From the NCBI GenBank assembly GCA_036374175.1, contig DASUUH010000123.1, positions 1-64,000 on the forward strand: 64,000 nucleotides of DNA. The letters run 5' to 3'. The stretch comes from JASLBX01 sp036374175 (lineage in GTDB: Bacteria > Actinomycetota > Actinomycetes > Jiangellales > Jiangellaceae). The notes beneath the pieces were generated by a model. It was not told where the DNA came from. It was given only the letters and a program-made list of their open reading frames with translations, and ran no database searches. Positions 9,196-16,884 of this stretch are shown here, piece after piece. The position numbers were made by a program, and so were the translations under genes. The first letter of the stretch is position 1, and every line of letters starts with the position of its first letter.

Positions 9196-9950
9196 CGGGC
9201 CACCTTGATGGTGTCCGCACGCAGCCCAAGGCGCAGTGCCTCGACGCCGAGGATATGGGCCGGCGGGATGTTGGCGAGGTTGACGTTCGCCCCTAGTCGG
9301 CGGATGAACCAGACCTGCTGCGCCTTACGGGGTGTCTCAAAGATGATCGAGGCCGGGTTGCCCACTTCTAGCAGGGCGTCGACCAAGTCCTCGCGCACCG
9401 TGCCGTCCGGCCGGTAGAGACCCACGGTGCCGCTCTCACGCGCTTCGGCGATTACCCATCGCGCCCCGGCGTCGAGGTCGGCAGCGGCTTGTTTGGCCCA
9501 ATCCTCCGGGGCCGCGGACGCTGCAGGGTCCTTGGATCCGACCTCGGCTAGCACGGTAAATCGGCTAGCCGCGTTCTTGATCAGCTGACGCTTATCGGCG
9601 GCCGGCATGGCGGTGGCGCCATTGCTCACCTCAATCATGGGGAAACCGGCGTCGGCTGCCCAGACCAGGCACTCCTCGGCCCGTCCCTGCTGCCATGCGA
9701 CTTCAAGTAGGGTCCCGCCCACGCAGGCCCGCACCCCGTGCTCGGCCAAGAGCGCGAGCTTGCCGGCCAGCGTCGGGTCGAGGTAGGCGGTGCCGAAGGC
9801 CAGTTTCCACACGTCGACCGAGGGTGCGACCGCGGCCAGCAGGTGGCGCGCTGTCTCCGTCGGGATCCCGTCGTCGAACACGTGGGTCAGACCGCTGTCA
9901 CGCGGCTTTGTGGTCCGTGACGGCAGGTCGAGAAAGGAAGGCGTCACCAT
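9192..9950 (-). CDS. comA: Phosphosulfolactate synthase (ComA family)
   Basis: The 252-residue TIM-barrel protein matches ComA closely: KPRDSGLTHVFDDG near 15-28, VDVWKLAFGTAYL near 46-58, GGTLLEVA at 78-85, MIEVSNGA at 105-112, LAEVGSKD at 134-141 and NVNLANIPP followed by LRLGLRADT at the C terminus. ComA adds sulfite to phosphoenolpyruvate to give (R)-2-phospho-3-sulfolactate, the first step of coenzyme M synthesis. It is the first gene of a leftward five-gene operon whose later members match the other bacterial CoM enzymes. The leader is very short, with a TACTAT element about 10 bases before the ATG. Spore-coat sulfolactate synthesis is a possible alternative but is less well supported by these neighbours. 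Confidence 0.88.
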   Translation of the reverse strand: MVTPSFLDLPSRTTKPRDSGLTHVFDDGIPTETARHLLAAVAPSVDVWKLAFGTAYLDPTLAGKLALLAEHGVRACVGGTLLEVAWQQGRAEECLVWAADAGFPMIEVSNGATAMPAADKRQLIKNAASRFTVLAEVGSKDPAASAAPEDWAKQAAADLDAGARWVIAEARESGTVGLYRPDGTVREDLVDALLEVGNPASIIFETPRKAQQVWFIRRLGANVNLANIPPAHILGVEALRLGLRADTIKVAR

Positions 9951-9956
9951 GGCATT

Positions 9957-10003
9957 CCGTATAGTAGACGGATATTGACGTTACTTCTACGGTTAGGTAT
10001 TAA
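9957..10003. promoter_or_regulatory. Divergent promoter with shared element TATAGTAGACGG
   Basis: The 53-base gap between comA (leftward) and the AIR-synthase-like gene (rightward) contains TATAGTAGACGG beginning at 9960. This is one of five related elements in the island. On the opposite strand the same bases read TACTAT and could be the comA -10. On the plus strand TTGACG (9975) and TATTAA (9998) are spaced by 17 bases and would start transcription at or next to the start codon. One regulator bound here could control both directions. Confidence 0.6.
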
Positions 10004-10993
10004 GTGCACATGGCTGGCTCGACGCTCGACCAGATCGTGGCCGGCTTCCGCGCGAACCCCAGCGTTCACGCCAAGCGGTCCCTCCAAGTCCTTGAGCGGG
10101 TGCTCGGGCCCACGGACTGGGTCCACGGACCGGGGGACGATGCCGCCGTCGTACCGGTGGGTACGGAACGGGTCGTGGTCGCCGGCGAAGCCATCTACCC
10201 GCCCTTTGTGGCCGTTGACCCGTTCGGCGCCGGCGTGGCAGCCGTGGTCGCCAACGTTAGCGACGTTGCCGCCATGGGAGCCCGTCCCCTCGCGCTGGTG
10301 GACACCATCGTCGGCTCTGAGGCCTCCGCCGAGGCCACGCTCCGCGGGATGCGGCACGCTGCCGACACCTACGGGATCGCCGTGGTGGGAGGGCACCTGA
10401 CGGTCACCGACGGGTCGCCGGGCAGCCCGTCTGCGCTGTCGGCCTTCATCCTTGGCAGGGTAGGGCAGCGGGTGCTGTCGGTCACTAACGCCAGCCCGGG
10501 CCACACACTGCTGGCCGCCTACTGCATGGAGGGTGAGGTGCGATCGGACTTCCCGTTCATGGCCTCGCTGGACGCGCGGGGGAGCCGGCTGGCCGGCGAT
10601 GTGGAACTGCTCGCGCAGCTCGCCGAGCAGGGCACCTGCACGGCTGCCAAGGACATCAGCATGGGGGGGCTGCTCGGATCGGTCGCGATGCTGCTCGAGC
10701 CGACCGGTACCGGGGTGAGCATCGACCTTTCCCGGGTGCCGCGGCCCGACGGCGTCGCATTGGAGCGCTGGGTCACCGTCTTCCCTACCTACGGCTTCGT
10801 CCTTGGTGTGCCCCGCGAGGAGGTTCCGGCCTGCCTGGATGCGTTCGCCGAGCGTGGGCTGGCCTGCGCCGAGGTAGGCGTCTTGGACGACTCGGGGACG
10901 CTGCGGGTGCGGCTCGGCGACCACGTCGAGGTGCTCGCCGACCTTCAGGGCGAAGGCTTCACCCGCGCCGGCGCCACGGCTCAAGGTCGATGA
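10004..10993 (+). CDS. AIR-synthase-like protein, Sll0787/NitF family
   Basis: This 329-residue protein has the PurM/ThiL/SelD ATP-binding fold: an early GPGDDAAVVPVG segment (about 45-56), ANVSDVAAMGARPLALVDT typical of the family dimer core, and a later AAKDISMGGLLGS motif. It fits the Sll0787-type AIR-synthase-like family of the Nit1C (MSMEG_0565-0572) cluster, whose reaction is not known but probably activates a carbonyl or amide with ATP. The GTG start has an AGG site at the right distance; an ATG two codons later would be leaderless from the -10-like TATTAA. Its end overlaps the acetyltransferase gene tail-to-tail by 35 bases. Confidence 0.85.
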   Translation: MHMAGSTLDQIVAGFRANPSVHAKRSLQVLERVLGPTDWVHGPGDDAAVVPVGTERVVVAGEAIYPPFVAVDPFGAGVAAVVANVSDVAAMGARPLALVDTIVGSEASAEATLRGMRHAADTYGIAVVGGHLTVTDGSPGSPSALSAFILGRVGQRVLSVTNASPGHTLLAAYCMEGEVRSDFPFMASLDARGSRLAGDVELLAQLAEQGTCTAAKDISMGGLLGSVAMLLEPTGTGVSIDLSRVPRPDGVALERWVTVFPTYGFVLGVPREEVPACLDAFAERGLACAEVGVLDDSGTLRVRLGDHVEVLADLQGEGFTRAGATAQGR

Positions 10994-11495
10994 CCATGCG
11001 CTGGTGCGGGCGTCCGCAGTATTCCGTCGGCCCGCCCACCGCTTGCCAGCCGAGTTGTTGGAAGAAGAGCACCGCCGCCGGCTGGACGTAGGCGACCATC
11101 TGCCGCCCGCCGCGCTCGGCGGCAGTGCGGACGGCGAATCGCACGAGTGGAGCGCCAAGGTGGCGGTGCCGGTGCGCGCCGAGCACCGCCAGCCGGTCGC
11201 CCTTCCACAGCCCCGGCTCGTCGAGCGGGTAGAGCCGGACGGTTCCGGCGGGCTTGCCGTCCGCGAAGCCCAATACGTGCAGGGTGCGGTCGTCTCCGTC
11301 GCGCTCGTCCAGGTCAGACCCAGCAAAGATCGACTGCTCGCGGACGAACACCTCCTGCCGGATCGCAAGGTGGGTTTCCAACTCGGCCTGGGTCGTCACG
11401 AGCCGGCACCGGTCTGCGGCGCCGTGCCCGGCTGGGCCAGCCCGCGACGGGTCAGCTGACGCCAACGACCGGGAGCGCACGTCTGGCGACACCAT
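10959..11495 (-). CDS. GNAT N-acetyltransferase, MSMEG_0567/Sll0786 (NitE) family
   Basis: The protein (about 178 residues) has a GNAT core: AIRQEVFVREQSIF, a central GTVRLYPLD strand, a LAVLGAHRHRHLGAPLVR acetyl-CoA loop, and a C-terminal FFQQLGWQAVGGP segment. The order and the neighbouring radical SAM and AIR-like genes identify it as the Nit1C acetyltransferase. The start is uncertain. The ATG used here overlaps the radical SAM gene by 44 bases, while a GTG at 11399 would begin just before the conserved domain. Its acceptor substrate is unknown. Confidence 0.8.
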   Translation of the reverse strand: MVSPDVRSRSLASADPSRAGPAGHGAADRCRLVTTQAELETHLAIRQEVFVREQSIFAGSDLDERDGDDRTLHVLGFADGKPAGTVRLYPLDEPGLWKGDRLAVLGAHRHRHLGAPLVRFAVRTAAERGGRQMVAYVQPAAVLFFQQLGWQAVGGPTEYCGRPHQRMVIDLEPWRRRG

Positions 11496-12588
11496 CGTCG
11501 GAGCCCCCCTCGTAAAGCGCGATCGCGGAGCAGGCCTGGCAGCGCGCACACCCGGCCGAGACGTCCCAGGAACCGAGCCCGCGGCCCACCACGTACGGCC
11601 CGATCTGGCGGTAGAGCGACTCGACGTAGTCCGGTGCCGGCGGCAACCAGTCGCCCATCAGACTGCCGGGCACCGGGCGCAGCGGAACCACGAACGGGTA
11701 GACACCTGCGTCGACCGCGCGTTTGCAGCCCTCGACGGTGACCCGCTCGTCCTCTCCCATGCCAAGGATCACGTAGGTCGAGACCTGGCCGGGGCCGAAG
11801 ATCTCCACGGCTCGCTCCCACGCGGCAAAATAGCCCTCGACGCCGGTGCGAGCCTTCGGCGGAGCAACCCACGCCAGCACGTCGGGGTCGAACGACTCGA
11901 TGTGCATACCCACCGAGTCCACGCCCTGCTCCTTGAGCCGCTCCAGGATGCTCAAGTCGTCGGGGGGCTCGAACTGCGCCTGCACCGGCAGGCCAGTTGC
12001 CTTCTTTATCGCCTCAGCACATTTCCCGAGGTAGCCGGCTCCCTTATCGCGTCCGCTCGTCGTGCCCGTCGTGAGCGTGACGTCGACCGCTCCGTCCAGC
12101 CGTTTGGCGGCCGCCGCCACCTCGGCGAGCTGGTCTGGTCGTTTGACCGGGACGGTTGCACCCGCTTCGAGCGAGAGCTGGATGGCGCAGAACCGGCACT
12201 GGTCGGACGTGCCCCAGTGCCTACACGTCTGGATGACGGTTGTAGCCAGCGAGTCGATATGGAGCAGCGCCAGCTGCCAGTAGGGGATGCCGTCAGCGGT
12301 CTCGAGATCGTAGAACTTCGGGCGTGGCGGGACATCTGCGTCGGCGACCCATTCGCCGTCACGCAGCAGGCTCCACCGCCCGTTCTCCTCCCGGAGCAGG
12401 AACGGCGAGGCGGTCACGAAGTCGGCCGTGAAGGGAAACGTCACCCGGATGCCATCGACCCAGATCATGCCCGCGTCGGAGGGACCGGCTCCCCTGCGGC
12501 GGCCGCCGATATCGCGCTCGACTTGTGCGCCACGACTCTGCAGCTCGGCGATGATGGGGCCCAGTTCAGCCTTGGTACGGCTGGACAT
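11452..12588 (-). CDS. Noncanonical radical SAM enzyme, MSMEG_0568 (NitD) family
   Basis: This 378-residue protein has a TIM-barrel radical SAM core. Cysteines at 122, 131 and 134 (TCRHWGTSDQCRFC) form the unusual C-x8-C-x2-C cluster motif of the MSMEG_0568/NitD family rather than the usual C-x3-C-x2-C. A C-terminal CARCQAC motif could hold a second metal site. It lies four bases after the amidohydrolase gene, with a ribosome site inside that gene's end. In Nit1C clusters the partner is usually a nitrilase; here the upstream partner is an amidohydrolase. The reaction is not known. Confidence 0.88.
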   Translation of the reverse strand: MSSRTKAELGPIIAELQSRGAQVERDIGGRRRGAGPSDAGMIWVDGIRVTFPFTADFVTASPFLLREENGRWSLLRDGEWVADADVPPRPKFYDLETADGIPYWQLALLHIDSLATTVIQTCRHWGTSDQCRFCAIQLSLEAGATVPVKRPDQLAEVAAAAKRLDGAVDVTLTTGTTSGRDKGAGYLGKCAEAIKKATGLPVQAQFEPPDDLSILERLKEQGVDSVGMHIESFDPDVLAWVAPPKARTGVEGYFAAWERAVEIFGPGQVSTYVILGMGEDERVTVEGCKRAVDAGVYPFVVPLRPVPGSLMGDWLPPAPDYVESLYRQIGPYVVGRGLGSWDVSAGCARCQACSAIALYEGGSDDGVARRALPVVGVS

Positions 12589-12592
12589 GTGA

Positions 12593-13450
12593 TCACCCCT
12601 CCTGTCCGTAGAGCTCCAGGTAGTTCTGGTAGAGGATCCGCTTGCGGAGCTCCTCGCTCACTGGGGCGGCGGCGATCTTCGCGTATTCGCTCTCGAAATC
12701 GCTCCACGGCTCGTCGGAAGCGAACAGGACCCGGTCGTGCCCCACACCACGCTTCTCGATCTCCGTCATCAGCCAGCGCGGCCCGAAGCCGATCGACCAC
12801 GTCGTGTCTGTGTAGACGCTGTAACCCTGCTCGACCCAGTCCAGGAACTTGGGCACCAGCCTGATGTGGCCGCTGACTCCGCCGCCGAAGTGGACCAGAT
12901 AGATCTTCACTCGCTTGGCGTACTGCTCGACGAGCGGGATGAAGTTGCTGATGTCCGAGCTTCCGCCCGGGCTGGTGTGGAAGTGGAACACGAGGTCGTG
13001 CTCCGCGGCGGCATCGAAGCACGCCTCGGCAATCTCGCGGGTCTCGTCGTCCCACGTGTCCGGATTGGGGTTACCGCCCAGCAGGAACGTGGTCTTCAGC
13101 GCGACGATCCCCGCCTCGCCGGCGTTCTGCAACGTGGCTAACGTCCGCTCCTTGTTGGCCGGCAGGAAAGACACCCACAGGCCGCCGATGAGCCGGTCTG
13201 ACGACGTCACGGCATCCAGCACCACTGGGTTGAGCGAGAACGGCTGCTCCTGCACGGGTATGCCATAGTTCGGCAGGATCAGCGCGCGCTCGACACCAAA
13301 CTCATCCATGTGCCGGAGGTACTCGTCGCGACCAGCGAAGTCGTACACGGTGGGCTTAACGGGTTCCTTCAGGTCGTAGAACTGCCACGGATCCATCGCT
13401 CCGATGTGGCTGTGCGCGTCAACGACCTGCTGCCCGAGCCGTTCTCTCAT
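12593..13450 (-). CDS. Amidohydrolase family 2 (TIM-barrel metal-dependent hydrolase)
   Basis: The 285-residue protein begins with the metal-binding DAHSHIG motif (His13 and His15). It continues with FHFHTSPG, an HFGGGVSGH segment and a late SDEPWSDF acidic motif, the pattern of the amidohydrolase_2/ACMSD-like group. These enzymes hydrolyse or decarboxylate small carboxylate substrates with a bound zinc or similar ion. It is the first gene of a three-gene leftward unit (amidohydrolase, radical SAM, acetyltransferase) and has a GGAGG site. It occupies the place where Nit1C clusters usually carry the nitrilase, so it may act on a related nitrogenous intermediate; that is inference. Confidence 0.85.
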   Translation of the reverse strand: MRERLGQQVVDAHSHIGAMDPWQFYDLKEPVKPTVYDFAGRDEYLRHMDEFGVERALILPNYGIPVQEQPFSLNPVVLDAVTSSDRLIGGLWVSFLPANKERTLATLQNAGEAGIVALKTTFLLGGNPNPDTWDDETREIAEACFDAAAEHDLVFHFHTSPGGSSDISNFIPLVEQYAKRVKIYLVHFGGGVSGHIRLVPKFLDWVEQGYSVYTDTTWSIGFGPRWLMTEIEKRGVGHDRVLFASDEPWSDFESEYAKIAAAPVSEELRKRILYQNYLELYGQEG

Positions 13451-13478
13451 GGGGCCGCCTCCTCGAACAATGTCGCGA

Positions 13479-13541
13479 CCTACTACATGCGTTGCCTATA
13501 GGAAATGAATCGCCTTGTCAAGTGACAAGCTTTCGACAAGG
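13479..13541. promoter_or_regulatory. Promoter and operators of the amidohydrolase unit
   Basis: On the minus strand TTGACA is followed 15 bases later by TATAGGCAACG, which resembles the island's shared TATAGTrAACG element. The TTGACA lies inside a palindrome CTTGTC-AAGT-GACAAG (13514-13529), with a third GACAAG half-site at 13536-13541. This is a good candidate operator for the divergent XRE-cupin regulator. Confidence 0.55.
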
Positions 13542-13596
13542 AAGGGCAACCGGGCATGTGCGGCAACTGGCGCATTGCGGAAGGCAAGGGCGTGCG

Positions 13597-13608
13597 TATA
13601 GTAACGGG
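13597..13608 (+). promoter_or_regulatory. TATAGTAACGGG element before the XRE-cupin gene
   Basis: This copy of the shared element lies about 75 bases upstream of the XRE-cupin start and could serve as its -10 or as an autoregulatory operator. It lacks the TATTTT box seen before the carbamate kinase and flavoprotein genes. Confidence 0.5.
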
Positions 13609-13680
13609 ATCGAAACAACTTCGCCGGTTCCCGGAGGCTTTCAATCGCGGCGGGCGGGCCGGTGCCCGGTACGGTAAGGC

Positions 13681-14277
13681 GTGACGATGGTAAACGGTAA
13701 CGCGGCTGCAGTGGTCGGCGAGGTCATCGATGGCCTCGGCGCGAAGGTTCGTGCTGTACGGCAACAGAAGGGCCTGTCCCTGCAGCGGCTTGCGGATCGC
13801 GCCGGCGTGTCGGCCGCAGCGATCTACCGGATCGAGCAGGGCAACATGATACCGACGATCACCACGCTGATGAAGCTCGCCATGGCGCTGAACCGGCCGG
13901 TCTCGTTCTTCGTCAACGAATTCGTCGCCGACAAGCCGGTGGTGTACACCTCCACGGCCGCCCGCCACCCGGTTGCGACGTCGAAAGAAGGCCTCGAACT
14001 GCAGGGCATCACCGGTCCGTACGGGCAGTTTCTGCTGGCCGGTGCGATAGCGGTCGTCAAGGCCGGGGCCGACAGCGGGCCTGAGCCGATGGTGCATCCC
14101 GGCGAGGAGTTGGTCCACCTGCTCATCGGCCGCCTGGAGTTCACGATCGCCGAAGAGACGTACACGCTGAGCCCAGGCGACTCGCTGCATTTCCGGACCG
14201 ACCGGGCACACCAGTGGCGGAATCCGGACCGGAAGAAGGATGCGCAAGCACTCTGGATGGCGTTCCGGACCCGCTGA
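13681..14277 (+). CDS. XRE-family regulator with C-terminal cupin domain
   Basis: The 198-residue protein has an N-terminal helix-turn-helix (about 17-72; LQRLADRAGVSAAAIYRIEQ) and a C-terminal cupin barrel (about 125-195) with HPGEELVHLLIGRLEF and LSPGDSLHFRTDRAHQW. This architecture usually senses a small metabolite in the cupin and represses or activates neighbouring catabolic genes. It sits centrally in the island, between two divergent blocks that share an operator-like element, so it is the likely local regulator. GTG at 13681 gives the longest protein; ATG at 13687 has better spacing to the AAGG site. Confidence 0.88.
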   Translation: MTMVNGNAAAVVGEVIDGLGAKVRAVRQQKGLSLQRLADRAGVSAAAIYRIEQGNMIPTITTLMKLAMALNRPVSFFVNEFVADKPVVYTSTAARHPVATSKEGLELQGITGPYGQFLLAGAIAVVKAGADSGPEPMVHPGEELVHLLIGRLEFTIAEETYTLSPGDSLHFRTDRAHQWRNPDRKKDAQALWMAFRTR

Positions 14278-14296
14278 GCCACGCGGCCGTCGCTCT

Positions 14297-14336
14297 GCTA
14301 TTTTCCGACCACGGATCATAACCTATAGTAAACGGA
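14297..14336 (+). promoter_or_regulatory. Promoter/operator before carbamate kinase
   Basis: GCTATTTTC at 14297 is followed exactly 27 bases later by TATAGTAAACGG. The same arrangement, with the same 27-base offset, occurs before the flavoprotein gene. TATTTT fits a -10, which would place the TATAGTAAACGG element just downstream of the start point as an operator. Confidence 0.6.
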
Positions 14337-14383
14337 CTGTGGGTTGACGCGACCTCCACGGTGGAGGAGGTGATGGTCCGATC

Positions 14384-15343
14384 ATGGACGCTGGAGCCGA
14401 GGTCACCACCGTACTGGCGTTCGGTGGGAATGCGCTGTGCCCGAACGGCACCAAGGGCACCTACGATGAGCAACGCGCCCACGCCCGAGAGATGGCCCGG
14501 GTCGTCGCCAGCGTGGTCGAGGCCGGCCACCGGGCGGTCGTAACCCACGGCAACGGCCCGCAGGCCGGCCACCTGGCCATCCAGCAAGAGACCGCGGCCG
14601 ACCTGGTAGTGGCTCAGCCGTTGCACTCGGTCGTTGCGATGACCCAGGGCCAGCTCGGAAGCATGGTGGCGCTCGCCTTGCGCGAGCAGCTACCGGTCCA
14701 GGTCCCCGTTCTGTCCGTCGCAACCCACGTGCGGGTCAGCCACGACGATCCGGCTTTCCACCGGCCCACCAAGCCGATCGGGCCCTTCTACTCCGAGGCG
14801 GAAGCGCAGCGGCTGGCCCGCGAGCGCGGCTGGACGGTGGCGGAGGTCGAGCACGGGATGTACCGGCGGGTGGTCGCGTCACCGGTACCGCACTCCGTCG
14901 TGGAACTGCCGGCGATCGAGAGACTGCTCGCGGGCGGCGCGGTGGTTGTGGCGGCAGGCGGCGGCGGAGTGCCGGTTGTCAGCTCGGCTGACGGGTTACT
15001 CGAGCCGGTCGACGCGGTCATTGACAAGGATCGCGCGGCCGAGCGCCTCGGCACTGCGATCGGAGCTGAGAACCTCGTCCTGTTGACCGACGTGTCCGAG
15101 GTGGTGCTGGACTTCGGCACCCCACGTGAGCGTCCGATCCGCGAGATGACCCTGAGCACAGCCATGCACCACCTACTGGACGGCCAGTTCCCGCCGGGCA
15201 GCATGGGACCGAAGATCGACGCTGCCGTCAGCTTCCTGAAGAACGGCGGCAAGCTGGCGGTGATCACCTCGTTCCGACACGCGATCTCAGCACTGGCAGG
15301 GCGGCACGGAACACGCATCGTGCCGGACAGGGAGGTCACGTGA
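14384..15343 (+). CDS. arcC: Carbamate kinase
   Basis: The 319-residue protein has the amino-acid-kinase fold of carbamate kinase: LAFGGNALCP near 11-20, THGNGPQAGHLAIQQE near 54-69, RPTKPIGPFY, AVIDKDRAAERLG and GSMGPKIDAAVSF. It would convert ADP and carbamoyl phosphate to ATP, CO2 and ammonia. It is translationally linked to the downstream fdrA gene by a GTGA overlap, as in allantoin/oxamate loci. No arginine deiminase or ornithine transcarbamylase gene is nearby, so the carbamoyl phosphate probably comes from the FdrA/DUF1116 enzyme. The ATG is preceded by a strong GGAGGAGG site with somewhat long spacing. Confidence 0.9.
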   Translation: MDAGAEVTTVLAFGGNALCPNGTKGTYDEQRAHAREMARVVASVVEAGHRAVVTHGNGPQAGHLAIQQETAADLVVAQPLHSVVAMTQGQLGSMVALALREQLPVQVPVLSVATHVRVSHDDPAFHRPTKPIGPFYSEAEAQRLARERGWTVAEVEHGMYRRVVASPVPHSVVELPAIERLLAGGAVVVAAGGGGVPVVSSADGLLEPVDAVIDKDRAAERLGTAIGAENLVLLTDVSEVVLDFGTPRERPIREMTLSTAMHHLLDGQFPPGSMGPKIDAAVSFLKNGGKLAVITSFRHAISALAGRHGTRIVPDREVT

Positions 15344-16884
15344 CGGCCCGTCGCCTCGACGTGCACCGCGACGCCTACGTCGACTCGGTGGGCCTGCTCA
15401 ACGTGTCCCGCGACATGCGCGAGGTGACCGGCGTGGAGTGGGCCAACGCCGTGATGGCGACCCCGGCGAACTTGGACCTGCTGACCGAAGCCGGTTTCGA
15501 CACCGGCGAGTCCGGGTTCCTGACGGTGAATGACCTGGTGCTCGCCGTCGCGGCGGAGACCGACGAGGCGGCGGACGAAGCGTTGACCGTCGCCAGCGAG
15601 TTTCTGCGCGGGGGCGGGCCCACAACCGAGCCGGTGGCCGACGCCCGGGCCGCCGCGCCGCGGACCCTGGAGCAGGCCGCTGCCTCGCTCGGCGACGCCA
15701 ATCTGGCGATCGTGTCCGTTCCCGGGCCGTACGCCGCCATGGAGGCCCACAAGGCGCTGTCGTTGGGCCTGCACGTGCTTCTGTTCAGCGACAACGTGCC
15801 GCTCGCCGACGAGATCGAGCTCAAACGGCGCGCGGCCGACCGTCAGCTGCTCGTCATGGGGCCCGGAGCGGGCACGGCGATGCTCGCCGGCACCGGCCTC
15901 GGCTTCGCGAACGTTGTGCGCCGCGGGCCGGTCCGGGTGGTCGCCGCTGCCGGCACCGGGGCTCAGGAGGTCGCCGTGCTGCTACACCGGTGGGGCTCGG
16001 GTGTCTCCGAGATCGTCGGCGTGGGTGGGCGGGACCTCTCCGAGCAGGTTGGGGCGACGATGGCGTTGATGGCAGTTGCAGCGGAGCCCGGGGTTCACGG
16101 CCCGCTGCTACTGGTTTCGAAGCCACCGGCGCCGGACGTGGCGGAAGCGGTGCTCGATGCGCTGCCCACTGGGAGCTCCGTGTGTGCCTTCATGGGTCTT
16201 GATCGGGACCTGGACGTGCCCAGCGGAGTGCGCGTGGCCTCGACGCTCGAAGGTGCGGTGCTCGAGATGCTCGACATTCTGGGCGCCGACGTGCCCGAAC
16301 CTGGGGCCGGGCTTCGCGAGGTCGCCTCCGGTGCCGCGGAGAGTCTCAAAGCAGAGCGCCGGGCGGTGCGAGGGATCTTCTCCGGTGGCACGCTCTGTTA
16401 CGAAGCGATGGTCGTGCTCTCGCGGCGGTTGGGCGTGGTGCATTCCAACACGCCGCTGCGTGACGGCTGGAGGTTGCCCGCCCCTGACGGTGCGCACGTC
16501 TGCCTCGACCTCGGCGAGGAGGAATACACACGCAACCGCCCCCACCCGATGATCGACCCGCTCGCTCGGGCGGATGAGATCGAGCGCGCGGCCGCCGACC
16601 CCACGACCGCCGTGCTGCTACTGGACGTCGTGTTGGGCCACGGAGCACACCCCGACCCTGCGGGAGAGCTAGCGAAGATTCTCCGCCGGGTGGTTGACCG
16701 AGACGCCGGGCCCGCCGTGGTCGCGTACGTGCTCGGTACCGACGACGATCCGCAGCCGGCCGCGGACCAGCGCGCCCGCCTTGAGGAGGCCGGCTGCCTC
16801 GTGGCCCCGACCAACGCCCGTGCCGCGCTGCTCGCCGCCGCCGTGGCGAGCCGTCGTCCCGCCCTTGCCGAGGAGATTCCATGA
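15340..16884 (+). CDS. fdrA: FdrA family protein (oxamate transcarbamylase-type subunit AllF)
   Basis: The 514-residue protein matches FdrA, a family with a succinyl-CoA-synthetase-like fold. It shows VSVPGPYAAMEAHKALSLGL, VLLFSDNVPLADEIELKRRA, LLVMGPGAGTAML, GFANVVRRGPV, AGTGAQEV and VGVGGRDLSEQVG in the expected order. In E. coli FdrA is one of three subunits of oxamate transcarbamylase. It is coupled to carbamate kinase upstream and to a glycosyltransferase downstream by four-base overlaps. The DUF1116 partner lies at 2.6-4.1 kb, and no DUF2877 subunit is seen. The true carbamoyl donor here may not be oxamate. Confidence 0.88.
   Translation: MTARRLDVHRDAYVDSVGLLNVSRDMREVTGVEWANAVMATPANLDLLTEAGFDTGESGFLTVNDLVLAVAAETDEAADEALTVASEFLRGGGPTTEPVADARAAAPRTLEQAAASLGDANLAIVSVPGPYAAMEAHKALSLGLHVLLFSDNVPLADEIELKRRAADRQLLVMGPGAGTAMLAGTGLGFANVVRRGPVRVVAAAGTGAQEVAVLLHRWGSGVSEIVGVGGRDLSEQVGATMALMAVAAEPGVHGPLLLVSKPPAPDVAEAVLDALPTGSSVCAFMGLDRDLDVPSGVRVASTLEGAVLEMLDILGADVPEPGAGLREVASGAAESLKAERRAVRGIFSGGTLCYEAMVVLSRRLGVVHSNTPLRDGWRLPAPDGAHVCLDLGEEEYTRNRPHPMIDPLARADEIERAAADPTTAVLLLDVVLGHGAHPDPAGELAKILRRVVDRDAGPAVVAYVLGTDDDPQPAADQRARLEEAGCLVAPTNARAALLAAAVASRRPALAEEIP

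Noticed and set aside
9944..11368. Long minus-strand open frame opposite the AIR-synthase-like gene
   Set aside because: The plus-strand gene has strong family motifs; the antisense frame lacks recognisable domains.
11254..12864. Long plus-strand open frame across the radical SAM and amidohydrolase genes
   Set aside because: It is antisense to two genes with clear catalytic motifs and has low-complexity Arg/Ser/Pro composition.
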